Below, in pieces: positions 36,937-45,787 of a DNA stretch of 64,000 bases (the stretch's first letter is position 1; each line of letters begins with the position of its first letter). The notes under the pieces are model-generated. The model searched no databases. It saw only the letters and a program-made list of their open reading frames with translations, and was not told the origin of the DNA. Source of the stretch: Mucisphaera sp965279675 (GTDB lineage: Bacteria > Planctomycetota > Phycisphaerae > Phycisphaerales > Phycisphaeraceae); contig NZ_CBDIIJ010000002.1 in the NCBI RefSeq assembly GCF_965279675.1, positions 2,666,001 to 2,730,000 on the forward strand, written 5' to 3'. Both the position numbers and the translations under genes were made by a program.

Positions 36937-37251
36937 ATGGCTGTGGATGCAGGTGGGTTGTTGACGCTTGGGGATCTTCAGCGCGGGGCGTGTGCGACGA
37001 TCCGAGAGGTTCAGGCGGGGCCGTTTGATGCAGAGAGGCTGAAGGCGATGGGCTTGTGCTCGGGTCGTCGGGTGACGGTGCTGAAGCGGGGTCAGCCGAT
37101 GATCGTGTCGGTGATGGGTTCGCGTATCGGTCTGGATCGTCATCTGGCGAGGTTTATCGAGTTGGTTCCGGTGGAGCGGGATTCGGCATGTTGTATGGAT
37201 CCGGTGGATGCGGAGGCGGATGCGAAGCAGGGCGAGGGGGTGGTTTCGTGA
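36937..37251 (+). CDS. feoA: Ferrous iron transport protein A
   Basis: A 104-residue protein with the SH3-like FeoA domain: LGDLQRGACATI, then RLKAMGLCSGRRVTVLKRG and a final DRHLARFIELVPV strand. It assists FeoB. The C-terminus adds about 20 residues with a Cys pair (ACCMD). ATG at 36937 is chosen over that at 36928 because GCAGGAG lies nine bases before it but directly abuts the other. Its stop overlaps the feoB GTG by four bases (GTGA), so the two are coupled. Confidence 0.88.
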   Translation: MAVDAGGLLTLGDLQRGACATIREVQAGPFDAERLKAMGLCSGRRVTVLKRGQPMIVSVMGSRIGLDRHLARFIELVPVERDSACCMDPVDAEADAKQGEGVVS

Positions 37252-39302
37252 CAACGATCTCGCTGCCTGTCAGGGACTCGGGGTCGGGGACAGAGAGCGG
37301 TCCGCGGATCGTGCTGCTGGGCAACCCGAACGCGGGGAAGACAACGCTTTTCAATCGGTTGACGGGGCTTCGGGCGAAGACCTCGAATTTTCCCGGGACG
37401 ACCATTGAGCGTCGGGTGGGGGCGGTGCGGCTGGGCGAGCGGGATGTGATCGTTGAGGATCTGCCGGGGCTGTATGCGCTGAACGCGGGGAACCCGGAGG
37501 AGTTGCTGGCGGGTCAGGTGCTGCAGGGTGCGTATCCGGGTCAGCCGAAGCCTGATGTGGCGGTGGTGGTGCTGGATGCGACGAATCTGGCGCGGAATCT
37601 CTATCTGGCGGGTCAGGCGCGGGAGGCGGGTGTCGCGGTGGTGGTGGCGCTGAACATGGTGGACCTGGCGGAGGCGCGTGGGATCGAGCTGGATCTGGAG
37701 GCACTGAGTGCGGAGCTTGGCGCGGTGGTGGTGCCGGTGTCGGCGCGGGCGGGGACGGGGCTGGAGGATCTGATGGGGGTGCTATCGGCGGAGATTGCAT
37801 CGGGTGCGGCGGCGAAGCCGGTGCCGCTTGCGTTGGCGGGGTGCTCGGCGTGCAGCGGGTGCCCGCATGGGGCGCGGTTTGACTGGGCGGAGCGGGTGGA
37901 TCAGCGGGTGAGTCGGTCGGCGGCGTTGTCGGCGAAGTGGACTGATCGGATTGATCGGGTGGCGACGCATACGTTTGTGGGGCCTGGGATTTTCGCGGCG
38001 GTCATGGCGGGGGTGTTCATGACGCTGTTTGTGGTGGCGGACACGCCTATGGGCTGGGTGGAGTCGTTGTTTGGGGTGGTCGGCGAGGCGGTGGCGGGGG
38101 TGCTGCCTGACGGGTTGATTCAGAGTCTGGCTGTGGATGGGTTGATTGGTGGGGTGGGTGGGGTGGTGGTGTTTTTGCCGCAGATTCTGCTGCTGTTTTT
38201 CCTGTTGTCGCTTCTGGAGGACACGGGGTACCTGGCGCGGGCGGCGTTTGTGATGGATCGTTGGTTCCGGAAGATGGGGCTGCCCGGGCGGGCGTTTGTG
38301 CCGATGCTGTCGGCTCATGCGTGTGCGATTCCGGCGATCATGTCGACGAAGGTGATTGAGAGCCCGCGTGATCGTTTGGTGACGATCATGATTATCCCGC
38401 TGCTGACTTGTGCGGCACGGCTGCCGGTTTATGCGATGGTGATCGGGCTGCTGTTTCCGGACAGTCCGTTGTTTGCGGGGCTCTTGATGACGGGGGCGTA
38501 TGGGCTTGGGATTGTGGCTGCGTTGGGGGCGGCGATGGTGATTCGGGGGACGCTGGTGAAGGGCAAGCCGGAGGCGTTGGTGATCGAGTTGCCGACTTAC
38601 AAGCTGCCGAGTTTCCGAAACGCGTTTTTGACGGCGTTTGATCGTGGGATGGTGTTTTTGAAGAAGGCGGGGACGGTGATTTTGTTGATTTCGCTGGTCT
38701 TGTGGGTGGCGGCGACGTTCCCGCAGCTGCCGGAGGAGCGGTTGGCGGAGGTGGCTTCGGCGGCGGATCAGACGCGGCTGGTTGAGCTTGAGGCGTCGAT
38801 CGCTGCGGCTGAGTCGGCGGGTGAAGCGGAGGTGGTGGAGGCGTTGTCGTCGGAGGTGGGGGCGATGCATTCGGCGTACTCGGTGGAGTATTCGCTCGCG
38901 GGTCGGCTTGGGAAGCTGGTGGAGCCGGTGTTTGCGCCGCTTGGGTTTGACTGGAAGATCAATATCGGGGTGGTGAGTTCGTTTGCGGCGCGAGAGGTGA
39001 TTGTCTCGACGCTGGGGATTGTTTACGGGTTGGGTGATGAGGCGGAGGACGAGGCGGCGCTGCGGTCGGTGCTGGCGAGTCAGAGGCATGCGGATGGTTC
39101 GCCAGTGTTCACGACGGCGTTGTGTCTGAGTCTGCTGGTGTTTTATGTGCTGGCGATGCAGTGTCTGCCGACGCAGGCGGTGACGAAGCGGGAGACGGGC
39201 TCGTGGAAGTGGGCGGGTTTTCAGTTGGGTTACATGACGGTGCTGGCGTACGTGGCTGCGTTGGTGACGTATCAGGGGGCGAGTTGGATGGGGTGGGGTT
39301 GA
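37248..39302 (+). CDS. feoB: Ferrous iron transport protein B
   Basis: A 684-residue inner-membrane Fe(II) transporter. The G domain begins with GNPNAGKTT (25-33), then the switch region TSNFPGTTIER and DLPGLYAL. A Cys-rich CSACSGCPHG near residues 197-206 follows the G domain. The membrane part has the paired gate motifs, with PRDRLVTIMIIPLLTCAARLPVY and its partner further on, and a charged helical insert (about 500-545). GTG start overlapping feoA's stop. feoC is absent, as in many bacteria. Confidence 0.95.
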   Translation: MTTISLPVRDSGSGTESGPRIVLLGNPNAGKTTLFNRLTGLRAKTSNFPGTTIERRVGAVRLGERDVIVEDLPGLYALNAGNPEELLAGQVLQGAYPGQPKPDVAVVVLDATNLARNLYLAGQAREAGVAVVVALNMVDLAEARGIELDLEALSAELGAVVVPVSARAGTGLEDLMGVLSAEIASGAAAKPVPLALAGCSACSGCPHGARFDWAERVDQRVSRSAALSAKWTDRIDRVATHTFVGPGIFAAVMAGVFMTLFVVADTPMGWVESLFGVVGEAVAGVLPDGLIQSLAVDGLIGGVGGVVVFLPQILLLFFLLSLLEDTGYLARAAFVMDRWFRKMGLPGRAFVPMLSAHACAIPAIMSTKVIESPRDRLVTIMIIPLLTCAARLPVYAMVIGLLFPDSPLFAGLLMTGAYGLGIVAALGAAMVIRGTLVKGKPEALVIELPTYKLPSFRNAFLTAFDRGMVFLKKAGTVILLISLVLWVAATFPQLPEERLAEVASAADQTRLVELEASIAAAESAGEAEVVEALSSEVGAMHSAYSVEYSLAGRLGKLVEPVFAPLGFDWKINIGVVSSFAAREVIVSTLGIVYGLGDEAEDEAALRSVLASQRHADGSPVFTTALCLSLLVFYVLAMQCLPTQAVTKRETGSWKWAGFQLGYMTVLAYVAALVTYQGASWMGWG

Positions 39303-39357
39303 GCCCCCCCACTAAGCCCACCGCGTCTCCTCCCTCCGCATACGCACTTCTCGCAGG

Positions 39358-39381
39358 GCATGCCTAGCTGGCATGGCATGC
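39358..39381. repeat. Inverted repeat after feoB
   Basis: GCATGCC (39358-39364) and GGCATGC (39375-39381) with a ten-base spacer, at the end of a short C-rich patch (39303-39357) that breaks the G-rich + strand. It may be the feoB terminator, without a T-tract. Confidence 0.35.
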
Positions 39382-39474
39382 GTGACATGGTTCTTTGTTG
39401 ACAGTCGGGAAGGCTCGCCTGTGAAGGGGCTTGGCAGCCGGGCGGTGTGTTGTTGTGGGCGGTAGACTGGCGGG

Positions 39475-40191
39475 ATGCGAAGAAAAGCGAATCAGTTGCG
39501 TGAGGTGGTGATCGAGGGGTTTCCGACGTCGGCGGCGGGGTCGGTGTTGATTCGGTCGGGGGAGACGCGGGTGCTTTGTACGGCGTCGATTGCGTCGGAG
39601 ACGCCTCGGTGGATTGAACGGGATGAGGAGGGGCGTCCTGTGAAGGGTTGGGTGACGGCGGAGTATTCGATGCTGCCTGGTTCGACGGGTGATCGGAAGC
39701 GGCGGGGTCCGGATGGTCGGTCGACAGAGATTCAGCGTTTGATTGGGCGGTCGCTTCGGGCGGGGGTGGATCTGTCGAAGATGCCCGGGATGGCGATTAC
39801 GTGCGACTGCGATGTGTTGTCGGCGGATGGAGGGACGCGGACAGCGGCGATCACGGGTTCGTGGGTGGCGTTGGCGCAGGCGATCGCGGTGGCTCGTGGG
39901 GATGGTCGTTTGGCAAAGAACCCGCTTAGGGGTCCGATTGCGGCGGTGTCGGTGGGGGTGATTGATGGGGTGTCGTATCTCGATCTGGATTATGCGTTGG
40001 ATTCGCGGGCGGAGGTGGACCTGAATGTGGTGATGGATCACAAGGGGTCGTTTGTGGAGGTGCAGGGGACGGCGGAGGGGGCGGTGTTTGATCGGAAGCG
40101 GTTGGATGGGCTTTTGGATCTGGCGTCGAAGGGTGTGAAGTCGCTGGTGCGGCTGCAGAAGCAGGCTCTGAAGGAACTGGCGGGGGCGTGA
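39475..40191 (+). CDS. rph: Ribonuclease PH
   Basis: A 238-residue phosphorolytic exoribonuclease that trims tRNA 3' ends. RRGPDGRSTEIQRLIGRSLRAGVDL, CDCDVLSADGGTRTA and the later LDLDYALDSRAEVDLNVVM are the family's hallmarks, and the length is normal. The ATG at 39475 begins RRKANQLR. It is followed after 42 bases by the LptF-like gene in the same direction. Confidence 0.95.
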   Translation: MRRKANQLREVVIEGFPTSAAGSVLIRSGETRVLCTASIASETPRWIERDEEGRPVKGWVTAEYSMLPGSTGDRKRRGPDGRSTEIQRLIGRSLRAGVDLSKMPGMAITCDCDVLSADGGTRTAAITGSWVALAQAIAVARGDGRLAKNPLRGPIAAVSVGVIDGVSYLDLDYALDSRAEVDLNVVMDHKGSFVEVQGTAEGAVFDRKRLDGLLDLASKGVKSLVRLQKQALKELAGA

Positions 40192-40233
40192 GGCTGTTGG
40201 TGTTGGCACCGGCAGGCATAAGGTGATGGTCTG

Positions 40234-41922
40234 ATGTCGTGGACGTTGTCGCGATACATCCTGTTTGAGTTGCTGAAGATCCTTGTGATCTCGTCGGTGA
40301 CGCTGGTTTGCGTGATCTCGTTTGCTGCGGCGATCAAGCCGTTGGCGGATGGGTTGCTGGGTCCGGCGGAGCTGCTTCGGTTTGTGGGCTACACGATGCC
40401 AACGATGCTTGGTTTTGTGCTGCCTTTTGCGGGGGCGTTTGCGTCGACGCTGGTTTTTTGTCGGATGGCGGCTGATAACGAGGTGATGGCGTGTTCGGCG
40501 TCGGGGATTGGTCACCGTGCGATTCTGCTGCCGGTGGCGGGGTTGGGGTTGGCGTTGACGATGACGCTTTTCATGTTGTCGAACTTTGTGATTCCAGGTT
40601 TTTACAAGCAGGCCGCGTTGACGATCGAGAAGGATCTGTTGACGGTGCTGGTGTCGCGGCTGAATGATCGGGAGCCGTTCACGCGTGGGAACTGGGTGGT
40701 GTTTGCGGATGGTGCGGAAACGCTGCCGCCGCCTGTTCCGGAGCCTGGTCGTCCGGCGGCGGAGAAGCTGGTGCGTCTGTCGGGTGTGGCGGTGCAGGAG
40801 TTGACGGCGCGGGGTGCGATACGGAACGACCATACGGCGGAGACGGCGACGGCACTGTTGTATCGGGACCCGGTGAGTGGGGATTCGGTGGTGACGCTTC
40901 GGCTGGAGGGGTTTGTTTCGTTTTCGTCGGTGGAGGGTGATTTTCGTGATGGGTATGTGTCGTCGCTGAACCTGCCGCCACTGCGGTTGCCGAGTGTGTT
41001 GCGTGACAATCCGAAGTATTTTTCCTGGCCTGAGCTTCGGGAGCTGGCGGAGCACCCGCAGCGTTTTGATCGGGTGCGCGATTCGTCGCTTCGGTATCTT
41101 CAGCTGCTGGCGGCGGAGCGTTTGCGGGCGGGGCTGATTGCTGATCTGGAGCGGGGTTTGCCGGTGCGGCTGGTTGATCCGGGGACGGGTCAGTCGGTGG
41201 TGCTGGATGCACCGGACTGGCGGCCGTTGGGTCGTGGGGTAGAGCTGTTGTCGCGTGGTGAGGTGCTGGTTCGGTATCGGTCGGCATCGGTTGAGGAAGG
41301 GGTTGGTGTGGGGGCGGTTCCGCTTCGTCCGATGGATGCGGAGCGGGCGTATGTGGCGGTTGAGCGGCGGTCTGACAGCACGGCGGACCCGCGGGTGACG
41401 GTGGAGCTTCGGGGGGTGACGATGCGTGATGCGGGGTTGGGTCTGGCGGGTCAGTCTGATCGTCGTTTGCTGCCTGAGCTGGTGTGGCCGGAGCCGGTGC
41501 TGGGGGTGGCGATCGAGACGATCGAGACGGATGACCTGCTGAGTGGGGTGTTTGCGCCGCAGACGGAGGGTGAGGTGGCGGCGACGGCGGAGGCGGCGGC
41601 GGAGCTTCGGAGGCAGCTTCGTCGGCTGGCGTCCCGGATTATTTCACAGCTGCATGTTCGGGGGTCGTTGGCGGTGTCGTGCACGCTTTTGATGTTGCTT
41701 GGTGCGTGCGTGGGGATGCTGGCTTACCGGTGGTCGACGCTGGCTGCGTATTCGTGGTCGTTCGTGGCGGCGATCATCACGATCATCATCATTCATTCGG
41801 GTGAGAATCTGGCGACGCGTCCTGGTGGGGGTGTGGCGGTGGGTCTGCCGGTGTTGTGGTCGGGGGTGTTGCTGCTGGCGGTGGTGCTGGCGGGTGTGTT
41901 TGTGAAGCTGCGGCGGCCTTAG
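40234..41922 (+). CDS. LptF/LptG-family (YjgP/YjgQ) permease, first copy
   Basis: A 562-residue permease of the lipopolysaccharide export ABC transporter family. Three N-terminal helices include the SWTLSRYILFELLKIL opening and LVFCRMAADNEVMACSASG, which is the coupling region to the LptB ATPase. A large periplasmic domain of about 330 residues follows, some 200 residues longer than in E. coli LptF. Three C-terminal helices begin near residue 465. ATG at 40234. The second copy follows after 21 bases. lptB, lptC and lptA are not in the window. Confidence 0.85.
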   Translation: MSWTLSRYILFELLKILVISSVTLVCVISFAAAIKPLADGLLGPAELLRFVGYTMPTMLGFVLPFAGAFASTLVFCRMAADNEVMACSASGIGHRAILLPVAGLGLALTMTLFMLSNFVIPGFYKQAALTIEKDLLTVLVSRLNDREPFTRGNWVVFADGAETLPPPVPEPGRPAAEKLVRLSGVAVQELTARGAIRNDHTAETATALLYRDPVSGDSVVTLRLEGFVSFSSVEGDFRDGYVSSLNLPPLRLPSVLRDNPKYFSWPELRELAEHPQRFDRVRDSSLRYLQLLAAERLRAGLIADLERGLPVRLVDPGTGQSVVLDAPDWRPLGRGVELLSRGEVLVRYRSASVEEGVGVGAVPLRPMDAERAYVAVERRSDSTADPRVTVELRGVTMRDAGLGLAGQSDRRLLPELVWPEPVLGVAIETIETDDLLSGVFAPQTEGEVAATAEAAAELRRQLRRLASRIISQLHVRGSLAVSCTLLMLLGACVGMLAYRWSTLAAYSWSFVAAIITIIIIHSGENLATRPGGGVAVGLPVLWSGVLLLAVVLAGVFVKLRRP

Positions 41923-41943
41923 GTTGTTTGTTTAGAGGTCTTC

Positions 41944-43071
41944 ATGACGGTTTTGGATCGTTACATTCTGCGGCAGTTCTTTTTGAACTTCGTGATTCTG
42001 CTGGCGGTGCTGGTGGGATTGTTTGTGCTGATCGATCTGATTCTGAATCTGGATGAGTTCATGGAGGCGGGTCGGGTTCGTGCGGATCGTTTTGGCGGGG
42101 TGTGGCTGGCGACGGCGTTTTCGGTGTTTGACTACTACGGGCCGTTGGCGGTGCTGGCGGTGGTGAACACGGTGGGGCTGATATCGGTGGGGGCGATGGC
42201 GTTCACGCTGGTGTCGATGTACCGGGGCCGTGAGCTGGTGGCGTTGGTGGCGAGCGGACTGAGTCTGCATCGGGTGGGGATCACGCTGCTGGCGGGTTCG
42301 ATGGTGTTGTCGCTGTTGACGTTTCCGCTTCAGGAGTTGGTGATTCCTTCGCTGACGGACAAGCTGTCGCGTGGCATTTCGGAGGTGGAGCGTGACAGCA
42401 TGAACACGTTCTCGATTCGGCTGGTGCCGGATGAGAAGGGGGCGCTGTTTACGGCTGCGTCGTTCGATGTTGAAGAGCAGCGGATGCAGGGGGTGTCGAT
42501 TCTGGAGCGGACGGAGACGGGGACGATGAAGCGTCGGATCGTGGGGGAGTCGGCGCGTTGGGATGAGGCGAGGGGCGGTTGGGTGTTTGAGCCGGTGGCT
42601 TACGGGGCTTCGCCGGTGGGTCCGGGTGCCGATCCTCTGGCGGCGGTGCGGTTGGATCCCGAGGTGGTTTCGTTCTATGAGACGGAGTTGTCGCCGACGC
42701 TGGTGTTTGCGCGTCGGAAGGCGTTGTTCAAGCGGTTGTTGTCGATGGAGGATCTGCAGATGCTGGCTTCTTCGGAGGCGCTGCATCCGGCGGAGCGGGC
42801 TTCGGTGACGCAGATCATCTGGGGGCGTTTCAGTCTGCTGGTGGTGAATGTGCTGGTGGTGGCGATTGGTTTGCCGTTCTTTTTGCTGCGGTCGCCGACG
42901 GGACTGATGCAGCAGTCGATCAAGGCGGCGGTTCTTTGTGTTGGTTGCTGGGGTGCTGCGCTGGTGATGTTGCAGGCGGGTGCGGGTTTTAATCCGGTGG
43001 CGATCGCGTGGTTGCCTGCTGCGTTGGGTCTGCCTTTGGCGACGGCGATGCTGCAGTCGGTGGAGACGTGA
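41944..43071 (+). CDS. LptF/LptG-family permease, second copy
   Basis: A 375-residue permease with the DRYILRQFFLNF opening, three N-terminal helices, the coupling segment (SMYRGRELVALVASGLSLH), a periplasmic domain of ordinary size and three C-terminal helices. It presumably pairs with the longer copy to pull lipid A-based glycolipid from the inner membrane. ATG at 41944 has AGAGG upstream. The PAP2 gene starts three bases after its stop, implying one transcript for lptF-lptG-PAP2. Confidence 0.85.
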   Translation: MTVLDRYILRQFFLNFVILLAVLVGLFVLIDLILNLDEFMEAGRVRADRFGGVWLATAFSVFDYYGPLAVLAVVNTVGLISVGAMAFTLVSMYRGRELVALVASGLSLHRVGITLLAGSMVLSLLTFPLQELVIPSLTDKLSRGISEVERDSMNTFSIRLVPDEKGALFTAASFDVEEQRMQGVSILERTETGTMKRRIVGESARWDEARGGWVFEPVAYGASPVGPGADPLAAVRLDPEVVSFYETELSPTLVFARRKALFKRLLSMEDLQMLASSEALHPAERASVTQIIWGRFSLLVVNVLVVAIGLPFFLLRSPTGLMQQSIKAAVLCVGCWGAALVMLQAGAGFNPVAIAWLPAALGLPLATAMLQSVET

Positions 43072-43073
43072 GC

Positions 43074-43928
43074 ATGGGTGAGGGTGGCTTGTCTTCGTGG
43101 CGGGTGGCGGCGCGGGACTGGTGGCGGTGGCTCGGGGCGCGGCCGGTGGGGTTGGAGGGAGCGGTGGGGTCGTGGCGGTGGTGGGGTGTGTTTGTGGGTG
43201 TGGGGATGCTGGTGGTGGTATTGGATCTGTTGGCGGATCGCTGGGCGGTGGAGGCGGTGCATGGGTGGCCGCGGACCTGGCGGGTGGCGGCTTCCTGGTT
43301 GACGGAGTGGGGTGGTTCGCGGGCGTGGTTTTATGCGGGCGGGCTGTGGCTGATCGGTCTTGGATTGGTGAAGGGGTTGAAGCTGGGGCGGGTGGGGTTG
43401 TTGCTGGTGCCGGTTTTGATGGGGCTGGGGCTGGGGTCTTTGGCGTGGGTTTATGCGGATGAGGGGATACGGGATCGGGCGTCGTGGGTGATTGGCGGGG
43501 TGGTGCTGGTTGGGCTGGGGCTGGCGCAAGCGGATCAGCGTTGGGTGCGGGGTGTGGTGCTGGTGGTGGTTTGCGTGGCGGTGTCCGGGATTGTGGTGAA
43601 TGTGGTGAAGCCGATGGTGGGGCAGAGTCGGCCGAATCTGTATTTTTCGGAGGGGGTTGATGAGCGTCGGCCGTTGACGTTTGGGTATGACTACGGGAGT
43701 TTCCCATCGGGTCATGCGACGACGGCGGGGGCGGTGGCGGGTTCGATCGCGTTGGTGTGTCCGGCGGCGCGGGTGCCGATGGTGGTGTTTGCGGTTGCGA
43801 CGGGCTCGACGCGGGTGGGGACGTTGTCTCACTATCCTTCAGATGTGGTGGCGGGCCTGTGGCTGGGGTGGGTGTCGGCGGGGGCGCTGCGGGGCTTGGC
43901 GCGGCGGGGTGTTTCGTCGAAGCATTGA
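43074..43928 (+). CDS. PAP2-family membrane phosphatase
   Basis: A 284-residue integral membrane phosphatase. The three PAP2 motifs appear in order: KPMVGQSRPN near residue 182, PSGHATTAG near 208 and STRVGTLSHYPSD near 247, whose histidines form the active site. ATG at 43074. Substrates in this family include undecaprenyl pyrophosphate, phosphatidate and lipid A 1-phosphate; given its place behind two LPS-export permeases, a lipid A or undecaprenyl lipid is likely, by inference. It converges with the ArnT-like gene. Confidence 0.85.
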   Translation: MGEGGLSSWRVAARDWWRWLGARPVGLEGAVGSWRWWGVFVGVGMLVVVLDLLADRWAVEAVHGWPRTWRVAASWLTEWGGSRAWFYAGGLWLIGLGLVKGLKLGRVGLLLVPVLMGLGLGSLAWVYADEGIRDRASWVIGGVVLVGLGLAQADQRWVRGVVLVVVCVAVSGIVVNVVKPMVGQSRPNLYFSEGVDERRPLTFGYDYGSFPSGHATTAGAVAGSIALVCPAARVPMVVFAVATGSTRVGTLSHYPSDVVAGLWLGWVSAGALRGLARRGVSSKH

Positions 43929-43959
43929 AGTAGATCTGCCCGGGCTGACGTAGCTCGGC

Positions 43960-45717
43960 TCACGGATTTGTGGCGTTGTGGTTGGCTGGGTGTTTGGGTG
44001 CGTTGCTGGGGAGGATCCAGACTTCGATGGTGAGTGCTCTGCCTTCGTCGTCGGAGCTGTAGTTCCAGAAGTCTTTGGACCCGGCGCTGATGACGCCCAG
44101 GTCTTCGGGGGTGACGTTGAGGCGTTGGGCTTCTTTCGTGGAGATGATGAGGGCCTGGCGGGTGGGTCTGGGTGAGGCGGCCCATGCGAGGAGGGCTTCG
44201 CGGGTGCGTTGCATGCGTTGGACGGGGTATCCGAGGGGGCGGCTGAGGTAGTAGATGACGGAGGGCTCGCGGTAGCCGAGGGTGTAGATGGTGGCCTCTT
44301 CGGGGAGTTTGAGTTTGATGGCTTCTGCGATTTCGGGGCTGATCTTGAGGCGGTGCTCGACCCAGGGCAGGAGCGTGGAGGCGCTGATGAGGATGAAGAT
44401 GGGGGTGACGGTGGCGAAGATGGAGGTGATTTCGAGGAGTCGTCGCTGGGCGAGGTTGATGAGGACCCAGGGGATGCCGAGGAGGAGGATGGCGGCGGGG
44501 AGGGCCGTTCGCCAGGCGAGGTCGGTCAGGCTGAGGGCGTAGGGAGCTATGAGCAGGGTGAGTCCGAGGCTGGCGATGAGCAGGAAGAAGATGGCGCGTC
44601 CGGCTCGTGCGAAGCGGGTGTCGGCGCGGGGTGGTTTCTGGGCGGTCTGGTTGACGAAGGCGCCGATGAGGACGGCGAGGCCCGGGAAGATCGGGAGGAT
44701 GTAGTGGGGGAGTTTGGTGGCGACCAGGGACATGGTGATGAAAGTTGGGATGAGCCATGCCCAGATAAGGGCGCGGTCGCGGCCGTTGAGGAACTCGCGT
44801 CTTCGGAGGGCGTTGAAGGCGGATGGGAAGATGGCTGTCCAGGGGAGGAGGCCGATGAGGAGGACCGGGACGTAGAAGGGGATGAGGGCCAGGTATTCGA
44901 GGGTGTTTGATCCGCCATGGCCTTCCTGGGGTGTGACCATGCGGTCGAGGACGTGGGTGCCGAGGCCGATATCGAGGAGGACGCCTTGGGATTGGGTGTT
45001 GGCGGGGATGGCCCATGCGAGGAAGGCTGCGAAGCTGAGGGCGGCGATGATCCAGAGTGAGAGCCAGAAGCGTTTGCCGAGTCGCCAATCGTCTCGCTGG
45101 GCGCGGCCGATGAGCCATCCGGCGAGAATGATGTTGGCCATGGGGATGGCGAGGCCAATGGGGCCTTTGGTGAGTTGGCCGGCGGTGAGTGCGAGCAGGA
45201 GCATGGGTGGGTGCCACCAGGCCGGGCCCCGGACGGCGCGGTGGACGAAGGTGGCGTAGGCCTGTGTCAGGCAGCCGAGGAGCAGGCCGTCGGCGGTGGA
45301 GAGTGTGCCCATGACGATGGGCATGATGGCGGTGAGGAGGATGATGAAGGCGATGACGGCGGCGCGTTTCTGGTTGGTGATCCAGAAGGCGGCGAAGTAG
45401 GTGGCGGTGGCGGCCCAGAGGAGTCCGAAGATGGAGGGGAGACGGACGGCGATTTCGGTTTCACCGAGGAGTTGGATGCCGGCGACCATGGCCCAGTAGA
45501 TGCCGGCGGGTTTGTCGGGTCGGATGTTATCGTTGAAGGTGGGGACGAGGTAGTCGTCGGATTCGAGCATTTCGACGGCGGCTCGGGCGAAGCGGGCTTC
45601 GTCGCGGTCCCAGAGCGTGGAGCTGACGGCGAGGGTGGCGAGGAAGGTCAGTCCGAGCAGGAGGAGGATCGCGAGGGTGCGCAGGTGTTTGGGATTTGGG
45701 GCTTGGGCGTCGGACAT
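43960..45717 (-). CDS. ArnT-like membrane glycosyltransferase (GT39/GT83 type)
   Basis: A 585-residue polytopic enzyme of the PMT/ArnT superfamily that transfers sugar from a polyprenyl-phosphate carrier on the periplasmic side. The catalytic acidic loop is at the first periplasmic segment, WDRDEARFARAAVEML near residues 36-51, followed by RPDKPAGIYW. About 11 to 12 hydrophobic helices follow and then a soluble C-terminal domain of about 140 residues. The acceptor could be lipid A, in keeping with the convergent lptFG-PAP2 genes, or protein. ATG at 45717; divergent from trpA across 70 bases. Confidence 0.8.
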   Translation of the reverse strand: MSDAQAPNPKHLRTLAILLLLGLTFLATLAVSSTLWDRDEARFARAAVEMLESDDYLVPTFNDNIRPDKPAGIYWAMVAGIQLLGETEIAVRLPSIFGLLWAATATYFAAFWITNQKRAAVIAFIILLTAIMPIVMGTLSTADGLLLGCLTQAYATFVHRAVRGPAWWHPPMLLLALTAGQLTKGPIGLAIPMANIILAGWLIGRAQRDDWRLGKRFWLSLWIIAALSFAAFLAWAIPANTQSQGVLLDIGLGTHVLDRMVTPQEGHGGSNTLEYLALIPFYVPVLLIGLLPWTAIFPSAFNALRRREFLNGRDRALIWAWLIPTFITMSLVATKLPHYILPIFPGLAVLIGAFVNQTAQKPPRADTRFARAGRAIFFLLIASLGLTLLIAPYALSLTDLAWRTALPAAILLLGIPWVLINLAQRRLLEITSIFATVTPIFILISASTLLPWVEHRLKISPEIAEAIKLKLPEEATIYTLGYREPSVIYYLSRPLGYPVQRMQRTREALLAWAASPRPTRQALIISTKEAQRLNVTPEDLGVISAGSKDFWNYSSDDEGRALTIEVWILPSNAPKHPANHNATNP

Positions 45718-45787
45718 GCGGGGTTTAGTTTAGCGGTTGGGGGTTGGTTCATTGGTGGGGGGGTGGGGGATGGTTTATCCTGTGCGG

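Noticed and set aside
39364..41055. 563-residue minus-strand open frame
   Set aside because: Antisense to rph and the LptF-like gene; Arg/His/Gln-rich with no domain.
41932..43707. 591-residue minus-strand open frame
   Set aside because: Antisense to the LptG-like and PAP2 genes, which have clear family motifs; composition is unlike protein.
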